The notes below the pieces were generated by a model. It did not search any database, was not told the origin of the DNA, and worked only from the letters and a program-made list of their open reading frames with translations. Made by a program: the position numbers and the translations under genes. This document shows, piece by piece, positions 27,219 through 35,789 of a stretch of 64,000 nucleotides of DNA (position 1 is its first letter; each line of letters starts with the position of its first letter). Source of the stretch: Saprospiraceae bacterium (GTDB lineage: Bacteria > Bacteroidota > Bacteroidia > Chitinophagales > Saprospiraceae); assembly GCA_016720635.1 (NCBI GenBank), contig JADKKF010000005.1, positions 248,001 to 312,000 on the forward strand. Direction: 5' to 3'.

Positions 27219-28241
27219 ATGAGCATATTTGACGATCACAAAAAATTGTATCCAATTGCAGGTCTTTTGTTTTTAGCTTTAACAATAATCGTAGTTATAG
27301 CACCTGCACTGAATAATCAAAAAAATAATGCCCCCTTGCCTGGTAGTAGGCCTCTAACGAAAAGTGAGAAAGCTGGCAAGCTAATTTATATAGCCGAAGG
27401 TTGCGTGGGTTGCCACTCTCAACAGGTTAGAAATGTCGAAATGGACAAGATGTGGGGAAGCCGCCCAGGTATGGCAGCGGATTATGCCAATATCGGACGA
27501 ACTAGTATTTTACAGAATACAGCCACATTGATGGGAACAGAAAGAACGGGACCAGATTTGACGGATGTGGGCAATAGACAGCCTAGCCTTGACTGGAACT
27601 TGATGCACCTTTTCAATCCTCGTGCCGTCGTAGAACAATCGATCATGCCATCTTATCCTTGGCTTTTCGAAATCAAAAAGGACCCTGCAAAGTGGGAGGT
27701 TGTAGTCCCAGTTCCACCACAGTTTTTGAATGGAATGGAAGGAAAGGTTGTAGCGAAAAAGGAAGCATTGGACTTAGTTGCTTACCTACAATCTCTGAAG
27801 CAAGTACCGCTACCAACTGGAACGAAGCCAATGGAATTCTTGTTTAAAACCAAGAAAACTGAAGTCGCTGCAGCTGGTGCTGCTGGTGGAGAAGCCAAAG
27901 CTGAAGCAGCCGATGGAAAAGCTTTGTACGCTACGAACTGCCAAAGTTGCCACCAAGAGAATGGCGAAGGACTTAAAGGGGCTTTTCCTCCACTCAAGGG
28001 CAGTCCTATCGTCATGGGAGAAAATCTTGAATTGTATGTGGACATCATCATGAATGGTTATGATGCCAAGCCAGAATACGGCGTGATGGCAGCGGTTGGA
28101 ACCAATATGGAATTCAATGAGCATCAAGTAGCTGCCATCATCAATTATGAAAGAAGCAGCTGGGGTAATAATGGAAAGAAAGTTACACCAGAGGAAATAA
28201 AGAAAATCATGGATTTTGTTAAACTTAAAGCTCAACAATAA
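27219..28241 (+). CDS. ccoO: Fused CcoO-cytochrome c subunit of cbb3 oxidase
   Basis: Membrane-anchored electron-input subunit of 340 aa. An N-terminal helix (about 13-30) is followed by a CcoO domain with CVGCH (C62, C65, H66), the TERTGPDLTDVG block and the axial-Met motif MPSYPWL (about 143). After an Ala/Lys/Glu-rich linker (about 212-232) comes a second c-type domain with CQSCH (C241, C244, H245). This looks like CcoO fused to a single-haem CcoP-like module, replacing the usual separate dihaem CcoP. It lies 41 nt after ccoN and 6 nt before the next small gene. Confidence 0.9.
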   Translation: MSIFDDHKKLYPIAGLLFLALTIIVVIAPALNNQKNNAPLPGSRPLTKSEKAGKLIYIAEGCVGCHSQQVRNVEMDKMWGSRPGMAADYANIGRTSILQNTATLMGTERTGPDLTDVGNRQPSLDWNLMHLFNPRAVVEQSIMPSYPWLFEIKKDPAKWEVVVPVPPQFLNGMEGKVVAKKEALDLVAYLQSLKQVPLPTGTKPMEFLFKTKKTEVAAAGAAGGEAKAEAADGKALYATNCQSCHQENGEGLKGAFPPLKGSPIVMGENLELYVDIIMNGYDAKPEYGVMAAVGTNMEFNEHQVAAIINYERSSWGNNGKKVTPEEIKKIMDFVKLKAQQ

Positions 28242-28247
28242 TAAGAT

Positions 28248-28505
28248 ATGAAAAAGATATGGTTAATTATTGGATTGCTTTTGCCAACAATGTTTGCATT
28301 GGCATGCCCAGTGTGTGAGCGCAATCAACCTAAAATTTTGCGCGGATATGTACACGGAATTGGTCCAGATAGCAACTGGGATTACATTGTCATTTGGGCA
28401 ACAGTAGTAATAGTTGCGATCAGCTTTTATTATTCTGTAAAATACCTGATAAAACCAGGTGAAGGAGACAAACAACATATTAAATATTCCATTTTAAAAC
28501 CGTAA
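28248..28505 (+). CDS. Small membrane protein of the cbb3 cluster, CPVC motif
   Basis: An 85-aa protein with an N-terminal signal or anchor helix ending at FALA, then CPVCERNQPK and a second membrane helix (IVIWATVVIVAISFYYSVKYLI). The CxxC directly after the first helix could bind a metal or haem or act as a thiol pair. I do not recognise the family. The 6-nt gaps on both sides make it part of the oxidase operon, so a role in assembly or as a small subunit is a fair inference only. Confidence 0.75.
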   Translation: MKKIWLIIGLLLPTMFALACPVCERNQPKILRGYVHGIGPDSNWDYIVIWATVVIVAISFYYSVKYLIKPGEGDKQHIKYSILKP

Positions 28506-28511
28506 TAACCC

Positions 28512-28904
28512 ATGAGTATAAATAGTAAAATTAGAATTTATCTTGACAACGAAGTCGAATCTTTGGGAGAATACAATGTACCTATCAATTTTGAATTGGA
28601 TACAAGAAAATTAAGTGATGGAGAGCATACTTTGCGAATCATCAGTATTGATCCCAATGGTAGGGAAGGAGTGAGGAAAATACCTTTCACCGTTAGAAAT
28701 GGACCCGATATAGCCATTGAAGGCATTGGTGACCATGATATTGTAGATGGAATTATTCCAGTGATGGTCAATGCATACAGCAAAGGAGATCAGAAACAAT
28801 TCTTGATCGAAGGCAGTGAGTCGCCACATTCTATTCCTGCATCTATTTGGATGTTGGTAATATTCTTTGTAGGGTGGGCTATGTATTACGCCTTGACGGC
28901 ATAA
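28512..28904 (+). CDS. Tail-anchored Ig-like protein of the cbb3 cluster
   Basis: A 130-aa protein. Residues 1-95 look like a beta-sandwich (RIYLDNEVESLGEYNVPINFELDTRKL... GEHTLRIISID... GVRKIPFTVRNGP), and the last 25 residues form a membrane helix (IWMLVIFFVGWAMYYALTA). There is no signal peptide, so the sandwich would face the cytoplasm unless the tail is inserted otherwise. It is the last gene of the operon before a strong terminator. Its position recalls FixH/CcoH, but the helix is at the opposite end. Function not assigned. Confidence 0.7.
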   Translation: MSINSKIRIYLDNEVESLGEYNVPINFELDTRKLSDGEHTLRIISIDPNGREGVRKIPFTVRNGPDIAIEGIGDHDIVDGIIPVMVNAYSKGDQKQFLIEGSESPHSIPASIWMLVIFFVGWAMYYALTA

Positions 28905-29020
28905 CAAACAAAAGTAGTTTACGATTTATTATTTTGTCTAACGCGCCAATAATTTAGAAAACAGTATAAATTAAAAATATTTGGGGATTTTTATCTTCAA
29001 ATGTGCGTTAGATTCTTTTT

Positions 29021-29070
29021 GGGTTATTCTAGGAGTATGATGATGCAATGCTAGAATAACCCTTTTTTTT
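29021..29070 (+). terminator. Rho-independent terminator of the cbb3 operon
   Basis: The perfect 12-bp stem GGGTTATTCTAG/CTAGAATAACCC is followed by eight T residues. It lies about 115 nt after the last oxidase gene. Confidence 0.92.
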
Positions 29071-29309
29071 GTCTAATTTTTTTAAAATTATGTTGTAGGG
29101 AAGTTCTTGTCCTTAAGCGATAAGATGGGACGTTCTATTATCTCGTACGATAGAGAAGCTATGATGAACGTAACCAGAAATTTCAAGCAGATCATCCACC
29201 ATGAAAAATTAAATAAATCGGTATTGTAGCCAATCATCCGAAGCAACTTAAGCATGATGGAAGCTATTACATTGGTATAAAACTAACAAATCGTCAGCAT
29301 ATAAACCCA
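29071..29309. other. Intergenic region, nothing assigned
   Basis: About 240 bases between the oxidase terminator and a degenerate family 1 repeat. Short open frames exist on both strands (about 40 codons), but none resembles a known protein. Confidence 0.4.
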
Positions 29310-29413
29310 GCGCACAAAGGATAGGAATGATCGTCTCAACCATGGGTGAGACGAGTCTCGTAGAGACCAAAGTCATGAATAGCCTGACACTTGCTGGAGG
29401 CAAGTGATGTGCC
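29310..29413 (-). repeat. Family 1 structured repeat, degenerate copy d
   Basis: On the minus strand it reads GGCACATCACTTGCC..CAAGTGTCAGGCT, then TTGGTCTC..GAGACTCGTCTC and TTGAGACG, and ends CCTATCCTTTGTGCGC. The hairpin order matches other copies, but the ends are altered (GGCACAT for GGGCGTC, GTGCGC for GACGCG). Confidence 0.5.
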
Positions 29414-29414
29414 A

Positions 29415-29445
29415 TAAAAAAAACCCTTCTCGGAGGAAGGGTCTT
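29415..29445 (-). terminator. Terminator of the M23 peptidase gene
   Basis: On the minus strand ACCCTTC/GAAGGGT flank a six-base loop and are followed by eight T residues. It lies about 50 nt after the peptidase stop codon. Confidence 0.85.
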
Positions 29446-29492
29446 CAAAAACTGCTTTTCGTTTCGAGAAACTAATAGGTGGTTAACCTATA

Positions 29493-30842
29493 TCATGGAT
29501 GAATTTGTGACGATGATTGAGAGCGGCTGCCAGAAGAAGCAAATTCTTCATCGAAGTACTTTTTATTTTTGAGCTGCTCTTTGATGGGTTGGATTGCATT
29601 GTTGAATTTGATCCAGTCTTCGCCAGTCATTTTAGCTGGTGGAGGCAAGTTTTCTCTTAAATGGTTTACTTGGCGACCATTTTTCCAAAAACGGAAACAA
29701 ACGTGAGGACCCGTGGCCAAACCTGTGCTACCTACATATCCGATGACTTGACCTTGCTTGACACGAGTGCCAGGCCTAATTCCAGCGGCAAATCGGCTCA
29801 TGTGCAAATACTGTGTTTCGTATGTTTTGTCGTGCTTGACTTTCACAAAATTTCCATTGCCGCCTCCACGTTCGGCCTTCTCGACTACTCCGTCAGCTAC
29901 CGTCATGATCGGTGTCCCTTGTGGGGCAGCGTAATCGGTGCCAAAATGAGGGCGAACGTACCGCAATACTGGATGCAAACGTGCCATGTTAAAATTGGAG
30001 GTTATATGTGAAAACTTAAGCGGTGCTTTCAAAAAAGTTTTTTTCTGTGGGCGACCTTCTAGATCGAAATATCCTTGATGATTAGCATTTTCATACTTGA
30101 AAGCATAGTACTCTTTTTGGGTAGATTCGTCCCAAAATACCGCACCCAGTAGATTGCCGACACCAACCTCTTGCCCGTCGATAAACTTCTTTTCATAAAC
30201 AAGTTTGAACTTATCTCCCTTGGTTACGTGGTGGAAATCGACATTCCACGCCAAGGCATCATCCATCAAGTCTGCAAGCTGATCGGAATATTTGATGCCG
30301 CCATCCATAAAGGCATCCCAAAGGGTTCTTTCGACGACGCCAGTAGCAGTAGCTATCTTTGTTTCAACGGCTTTTCTGATATGTTTTACACAATCGTTCT
30401 TTAGGTCATACACCACGTATGAGTAAGCGTCTGGCTCATAAATGAAATAATCTGGGCTTTCGGCGGTAGGGTTGTGCAGTACAGTATATTTTTTACCACA
30501 TTGAAGGTGCCTAACGTCAAAAATGTTTTTTGCGGTCTTCGAAAGATTGGAAATTACATTCAGAGGAACATTGTATTTGACCAAAATATCGGATAAGAAT
30601 TCGTTGGGTTTGATGACATCTGTAGCTACCTCAAAGGTGTCAATGACCATCCCGAATTTAATGGTGGGAACAGCGAATTTTATCTTGCCTAATTCTGGAT
30701 TTAGTGAATTTAAAAAAGATAATGGCTGTGAGCGAATCCCAAAATTAACATTGTTGTGTATAAATGCAGCAACTAGTGCAATGGTAAAAATGGGCAGTAT
30801 ATTTTTAATAATTCTCATGTCTCGGTCTAAAATTTTACGCAA
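29493..30842 (-). CDS. M23-family murein endopeptidase
   Basis: Cell-wall peptidase of 449 aa with an N-terminal hydrophobic anchor or signal (IIKNILPIFTIALVAAFI). The middle is a LysM/OapA-like module (FLSDILVKYNVPLNVISNL... LQCGKKYTVLHN). The C-terminal peptidase domain has PHFGTDYAAPQGTPI (zinc ligands His and Asp), QYLHMSRF and ATGPHVCFRFW. In the last motif the usual second histidine of HxH is replaced by cysteine. It would trim peptidoglycan cross-links in the periplasm. Monocistronic with its own terminator. Confidence 0.9.
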   Translation of the reverse strand: MRKILDRDMRIIKNILPIFTIALVAAFIHNNVNFGIRSQPLSFLNSLNPELGKIKFAVPTIKFGMVIDTFEVATDVIKPNEFLSDILVKYNVPLNVISNLSKTAKNIFDVRHLQCGKKYTVLHNPTAESPDYFIYEPDAYSYVVYDLKNDCVKHIRKAVETKIATATGVVERTLWDAFMDGGIKYSDQLADLMDDALAWNVDFHHVTKGDKFKLVYEKKFIDGQEVGVGNLLGAVFWDESTQKEYYAFKYENANHQGYFDLEGRPQKKTFLKAPLKFSHITSNFNMARLHPVLRYVRPHFGTDYAAPQGTPIMTVADGVVEKAERGGGNGNFVKVKHDKTYETQYLHMSRFAAGIRPGTRVKQGQVIGYVGSTGLATGPHVCFRFWKNGRQVNHLRENLPPPAKMTGEDWIKFNNAIQPIKEQLKNKKYFDEEFASSGSRSQSSSQIHP

Positions 30843-31040
30843 AAAATATAGCTATCGCCAAAAAGGCAAAATAGCAGGTCAAAGTCTCACAGGGATAAAT
30901 CAAAGACTGGGCTACGCTAGGTTGACCCAATTTTAATTACTTGGATATTCGGATAAGATTGAGGAACAAATATATAATATCATGCCTTTATTTTAAAATA
31001 TTAAGCCAATTATTTTTAAAAATTTAATAAATACATCAAA

Positions 31041-32957
31041 TTATAGCCTTCCTGTCTTGATTTCTTCTACAATGTTTGGGTCTAATAACGTAGTAACATC
31101 ACCTATATTGTCTATTTCTCCTTCGGCTACTTTTCTCAATATTCTACGCATGATTTTACCACTTCTAGTTTTAGGAAGCCCAGAAACCAACTGGATCTTG
31201 TCGGGCTTCGCGATGGCTCCAATGACTTTGGTTACGGTCTGTAAAATGGCTGCCAAGACCATCTCCATCTCTTGCTCTGTCCCATTGTAGATAACAAAGG
31301 CATAAATCCCTTGCCCCTTGATATCGTGCGGATATCCGACAACAGCACTTTCTACCACGCCAAAGTGCATATTGATGGCATTTTCAATTTCTGCCGTACC
31401 GATACGATGACCACTTACGTTGAGAACATCATCCACGCGACCTGTGATGCGGTACTGACCTTGATCGTCTCTAAAACACCCGTCACCAGTAAAATATAGA
31501 TCTTTGAACGTTGAAAAATAATTCAGTTTGCATCGATCATGATCACCGTAAGTCGTCCGCAAGATACCAGGCCAATGAGCTTTGATACACAAATTCCCAT
31601 TTACATTGTTTTCGAGGATTTCTTGACCATATTCATCCAAAAGTATGGGTTGAACCCCTGGTAATGGCAATGTGGCGTAAGTTGGTTTAGAAGGCGTCAC
31701 GCCGGCCAAATTAGAAATTAAAATTCCTGCTGTTTCGGTTTGCCACCAAGTATCCACAACTGGGCATTTCCCTTTTCCTACATTGTCATTGTACCAATGC
31801 CAAGCCTCTTCGTTTATGGGTTCGCCTACGGTACCCAGCACTTTTAAGGTGTCTAGGTTTTTTCCCTCCAATGGTTCTAGTCCATGTGCCATAAGGCTTC
31901 GGATAGCGGTTGGGGCTGTATATAAGATGGATATTTTATGCTTTTCGACGATGTCCCAAAACCTTCCAGCGTCGGGATAGGTAGGTATTCCTTCGAATAA
32001 TACTGAAGTAGCTCCAGCACTCAGAGGCCCATACACGATATAGCTATGACCTGTAATCCACCCAATGTCAGCGGTACAAAAGTGAATGCTTTCTGGAGTT
32101 GGTTGAAAAACATTGACAAAAGTATAATTTGTCCAAACCATATATCCGCCGCAAGTATGAACAACTCCCTTTGGTTTTCCTGTACTACCAGAAGTATAAA
32201 GAATGAAAAGCATGTCCTCGGCATCCATCGAGGCTGGAGTTACAAAGGGATTTCCTTGTGCTTCAACGCGCGCAATTTCATCTTCCCAGCGGACATCCCT
32301 ACCATCTACCAAAGGGATGGACATTTGAGTTCTAGCGAGTACAATTACTTTTTTTACCGAAGGACTGGTTAGGAGTGCCTCATCCATGATGTCTTTTAGG
32401 GGAATTTCTTTACTTCCTCTGTACGCACCATCTGCAGTTACGACGAGTGAACACTGGGCATCGTTGATCCGATCAGTGAGGCTATGTGCGCTGAATCCAC
32501 CAAAAACTACGGAGTGAATAGCTCCTATTCTGGCACAAGCCAAGACCGCTATGACCAATTCTGGAACCATCGGCATATATATACAGATGCGATCACCTTT
32601 CTTAGCACCATTGTTCAGGAGTACCTGAGCGAATTGATTCACTTTATGGTGCAATTCTTTGTAAGTCAGTGTTATATGAGCTTCATTGGGGTCATTTGGC
32701 TCCCAGATGATAGCGGGTTTGTTTGGTTGTGTTTCGACCCAGCGGTCAAGGCAATTTTCCGTTATATTGAGTTTTCCTCCAGCAAACCACTCGATTTTCG
32801 GTTCTGAAAAGTTCCAATCCAATACTTTATCCCATTTCTTATGCCAAACGAATTCTTCGGCAATTTTGGACCAAAATTGTTCTGGATTCTCGACACTTTC
32901 TTGGTATGCTTTCTGATATTCCGAAAGGGATTTTATACGATATTTTTCGCTACTCAT
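31041..32957 (-). CDS. acs: Acetyl-CoA synthetase
   Basis: AMP-forming enzyme that converts acetate, ATP and CoA to acetyl-CoA. It has 638 aa, the usual size. The adenylate motif is YTSGSTGKPKGVVHT (about residue 255), then WWQTETAGILIS, YFTGDGCFRD and GRVDDVLNVSGHRIGTAEIE, and the acetylatable lysine in TRSGKIMRRILRK near the end. All signatures are intact. It starts 23 nt downstream of the S8 protease gene end, but the two products have no obvious link. Confidence 0.97.
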   Translation of the reverse strand: MSSEKYRIKSLSEYQKAYQESVENPEQFWSKIAEEFVWHKKWDKVLDWNFSEPKIEWFAGGKLNITENCLDRWVETQPNKPAIIWEPNDPNEAHITLTYKELHHKVNQFAQVLLNNGAKKGDRICIYMPMVPELVIAVLACARIGAIHSVVFGGFSAHSLTDRINDAQCSLVVTADGAYRGSKEIPLKDIMDEALLTSPSVKKVIVLARTQMSIPLVDGRDVRWEDEIARVEAQGNPFVTPASMDAEDMLFILYTSGSTGKPKGVVHTCGGYMVWTNYTFVNVFQPTPESIHFCTADIGWITGHSYIVYGPLSAGATSVLFEGIPTYPDAGRFWDIVEKHKISILYTAPTAIRSLMAHGLEPLEGKNLDTLKVLGTVGEPINEEAWHWYNDNVGKGKCPVVDTWWQTETAGILISNLAGVTPSKPTYATLPLPGVQPILLDEYGQEILENNVNGNLCIKAHWPGILRTTYGDHDRCKLNYFSTFKDLYFTGDGCFRDDQGQYRITGRVDDVLNVSGHRIGTAEIENAINMHFGVVESAVVGYPHDIKGQGIYAFVIYNGTEQEMEMVLAAILQTVTKVIGAIAKPDKIQLVSGLPKTRSGKIMRRILRKVAEGEIDNIGDVTTLLDPNIVEEIKTGRL

Positions 32958-32980
32958 AGTATTGGGGTTTAGAAAAAAAA

Positions 32981-35070
32981 TTAATCAATAATCTTAATGC
33001 ACTTAACGGCTTGTGACTCCAATGAATTTTGGATCATCAGAGTATAGACACCAACTGGAATATTGCGGAGGCCAGTTAGAGAAATTGAAGTTTCCTGTGG
33101 GTCGGTATATATCCTTTGAGACACTAGAATTTTGCCCGCCAAATCTATCAATTTTAAGTCATAAGAGGAGGAATTTGTGTTATTCAATTTGATCGCTATG
33201 GCATCTTTGAACGGATTTGGAAATAGTTGAAAAAGGGCATTTTTAGCGCCAAAATCCACAGATATCATTTTGCTATAATCAATCTTGCCTACATGATATT
33301 TTGTCTTTAATCGATAATAATATCTACCCGAATTTAGAGGTTTGTCTTGCTTGTTATATGACGTGGCCAGTCCGAAATTCATATCCACACCCACGGTTTT
33401 AACATCTTCAAAAGCATAGCCATTCGAACTCCTTTGGATGGTATAATCCACTACACCATCTTGATTTTCAACCTTCCATTCGATCTCTACGAAATCAGAT
33501 TTTTTATATACCTTGAAATTTATCAAATTGATATTTAGCACAGTCGTCAACGCTCTATTGACAGCAGCCAACGCATCTATACGACCGTATCCGAATACGG
33601 CATTGGGCACCTCAGAGCCACTGAATATGCCACAGGATTGTGCTGAAGTTAGCGTAATAGCAGTTTCTTTGAGAATAGCCGTTATTGTGTCCACATTGCC
33701 TGCCAAAGCTGGATTCGCACTTATCATCAAGGCTACCACTCCAGCTACATGGGGCCCTGCCATACTCGTTCCATTCCACGAGGCAAAAGTACCTCCTGGA
33801 ACCACGGATTTTACGCCGACTCCTGGAGCTACAACGTCTGGCTTAAGCCTTCCGCTGCCATCTGTGGCTACTGGCCCTCTTGAACTAAACGATGCGATGG
33901 CATCGGTGGAACTGCTGGCTCCGATGGTAAAACTTTGTGCATAGATGGCCGCTGGATCTGTAACTGTACTGCAGTTGGGCCCACTATTACCAGCAGATAC
34001 CACGGGAACTATACCAGCTGCACGGACATTGCTCACCACGGTCTCCATCCAAGCAATAGCCGTTGTATTACAGCCTTCGGATGTTGGACATCCCCAAGAG
34101 TTGTTGATTACATCAGGAGCTAACATAATGTCTGGATTGCTATTGGATAAGTCGGTCGGTGCTAAAAACCATTGGAAACACTCGATATACGTTACTGGCG
34201 TGCCCCAACCGCGTTCCATATTTCGGCAGCCTATCCACTTGGCTGAAGGAGCTACGCCGATTGAATCTGCATTTTCATCGCCACCACCTATCATCGTACC
34301 CATCGTATGAGTACCATGAGCATTGTCATCGCAGGGGACTGAAAGATCAAGACCGCAAGGATTGGTGCCTGTGTTGTGTGTATCGACAATGTGGATGGCA
34401 TCGTGCCAATTGTAATTGTGATCTGCGAGGTCGGTTCCTGCATCGTATCCGCGATATTTGGATTTATTAGGCGCCACGTCCCATTGATAACCTGTATCTT
34501 GCCCACCTATGACTACATCTTGTCCCTTATAACCAAGAGCCCAAACCTGATCTGCCCCTATTTTAGCGATACCCCAAGCAACACCCCAGCTCGCAAATCG
34601 ATGGGAGTCCCTAGAGTTTCCATTTGTAAAGGATTTAAACCATTGTAGAAACTTGGATTGTTCACGATGAATTTTACCTCTGGCATCTCTGCGATTTGGC
34701 ACAATATCTTGGCAGTAGCCTTGACATGAATGGCATTGAGGATGAAAAGAGAATTGTAATAAACACCTTCATTTTTAAAAAATCCTAGGAGTCTCGCCTG
34801 CGTCCTCACCGCAGTTTTTTGTAAGGTATTATATACAAACCACGTTTTTTCTGGCTTTGATTTCATGGCGGAGGCCTCGCTAAGATCCGCTTGCTCGTTG
34901 AGGATGACGAGCACATCTACAGGAGTGTTGAGGTCTGTTATGCTGTTAAGTTTTGTTTCGATTTTAGAATGACAGGTAGGGCTTTGCGCAGCCAATGATT
35001 GCAAAAGAAAATTAAACCAAATAGTATAAAGCAATTTTTCATAAAAAAAAAGATAATTATATAAGCACAT
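32981..35070 (-). pseudogene. Subtilisin-like (S8) protease with T9SS domain, frameshifted
   Basis: Secreted serine protease. The likely start is the ATG at 35070 (MCLYNYLFFYEKLL...SLAAQ signal), although the frame is open to 35196. The N-terminal propeptide frame ends with METLGTPIDLRAG and stops at 34558, while the catalytic frame enters around FASWGVAWGIAKIGADQVWALGY. Adding one base near 34597-34603 (a TTT run) joins them into about 696 aa. The triad is visible: Asp in GGQDTGY, His in NAHGTHTMG, Ser in GTSMAGPHVAG. An Fn3-like module and a T9SS domain (LFPNPFKDAIAIKL...VKCIKIID) follow. If the lesion is real the enzyme is lost. Confidence 0.88.
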
Positions 35071-35228
35071 CTTAATATTCCAAATATAGAAGATACAAGA
35101 TATGGACATTTTGTATTTAGTGAGCAAAAAAAACTGAAAAATTGGAGCAAATGACTCTATTTTCTCTTGAAATGACGACATTCTGAATAAACCCATGATA
35201 GTTTGCTACCCTGTTTTATTCATATTTT

Positions 35229-35333
35229 GGGCGTCACCCTCCTCGCCCGAAGGCGAGTTCGGGTCGCGGCCTTCACGGGTTCCGTCACTACGTGACCCTG
35301 CTACCGCAGACCGTTTCGGTCGCTGACGCGCGC
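35229..35333 (+). repeat. Family 1 structured repeat, copy e
   Basis: GGGCGTCACCC, the hairpin CTCGCC/GGCGAG, TTCGGGTCG, CACGGGTTC, the hairpin GTCAC/GTGAC, then CCGTTTCGGTCGCTGACGCGC. It is more GC-rich than copies b and c but has the same order of modules. Confidence 0.8.
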
Positions 35334-35684
35334 GGGGGAGGAACTTGGTGCTTGGAGTTGTTCGGTCGCCGAAGGTTGAACCTACGCCACTGTTAATTCA
35401 TAACTTGACAATGATTGGATTTTTCAAATTGGAAATTTGGCAACGGTAAGTCGTAGGCGCAGCCTACGCCTAGCGAGGGGGTTCCGTCACATCGTGACCC
35501 TACTGCGCAGGCCGTTTCGGTAGCTGACGCGCACAAGGAGTGGCGGATTTGGTATTGGATTAAACGTTCGGTGTAGGTTGCATTCTCGTGGCGGTTAAAT
35601 CATAGCTTGACAATGATTCGATTTAGTTTCAAATTGGAAATTTGGCAATAGTAAGTCGTAGGCACAGCCTTCGCCTAGCGAGGG
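35279..35684 (+). repeat. Two diverged tandem units of about 205 bp made of family 1 and family 2 parts
   Basis: Unit 1 (35279-35480) and unit 2 (35480-35684) share, in order, TTCCGTCAC..GTGACCCT, CCGTTTCGGT.GCTGACGCGC, a GTTCGGT spacer, ATA.CTTGACAATGATT.GATT, CAAATTGGAAATTTGGCAA and GTAAGTCGTAGGC.CAGCCT.CGCCTAGCGAGGG. Unit 2 therefore begins with a 3'-half family 1 element (35479-35532). Each unit closes with a family 2 hairpin, at 35446-35480 and 35656-35684. The whole gap between the S8 gene and 35790 is this repeat tissue. Confidence 0.7.
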
Positions 35685-35789
35685 AAAAATAGTAAAATCT
35701 TTGGTAAAATTATAGAATTTAATAGTATATTGTTGGGCAATCGATGATAAATATTGATTGCCCTATTTTAATCCTACAATAAAAGAGCT

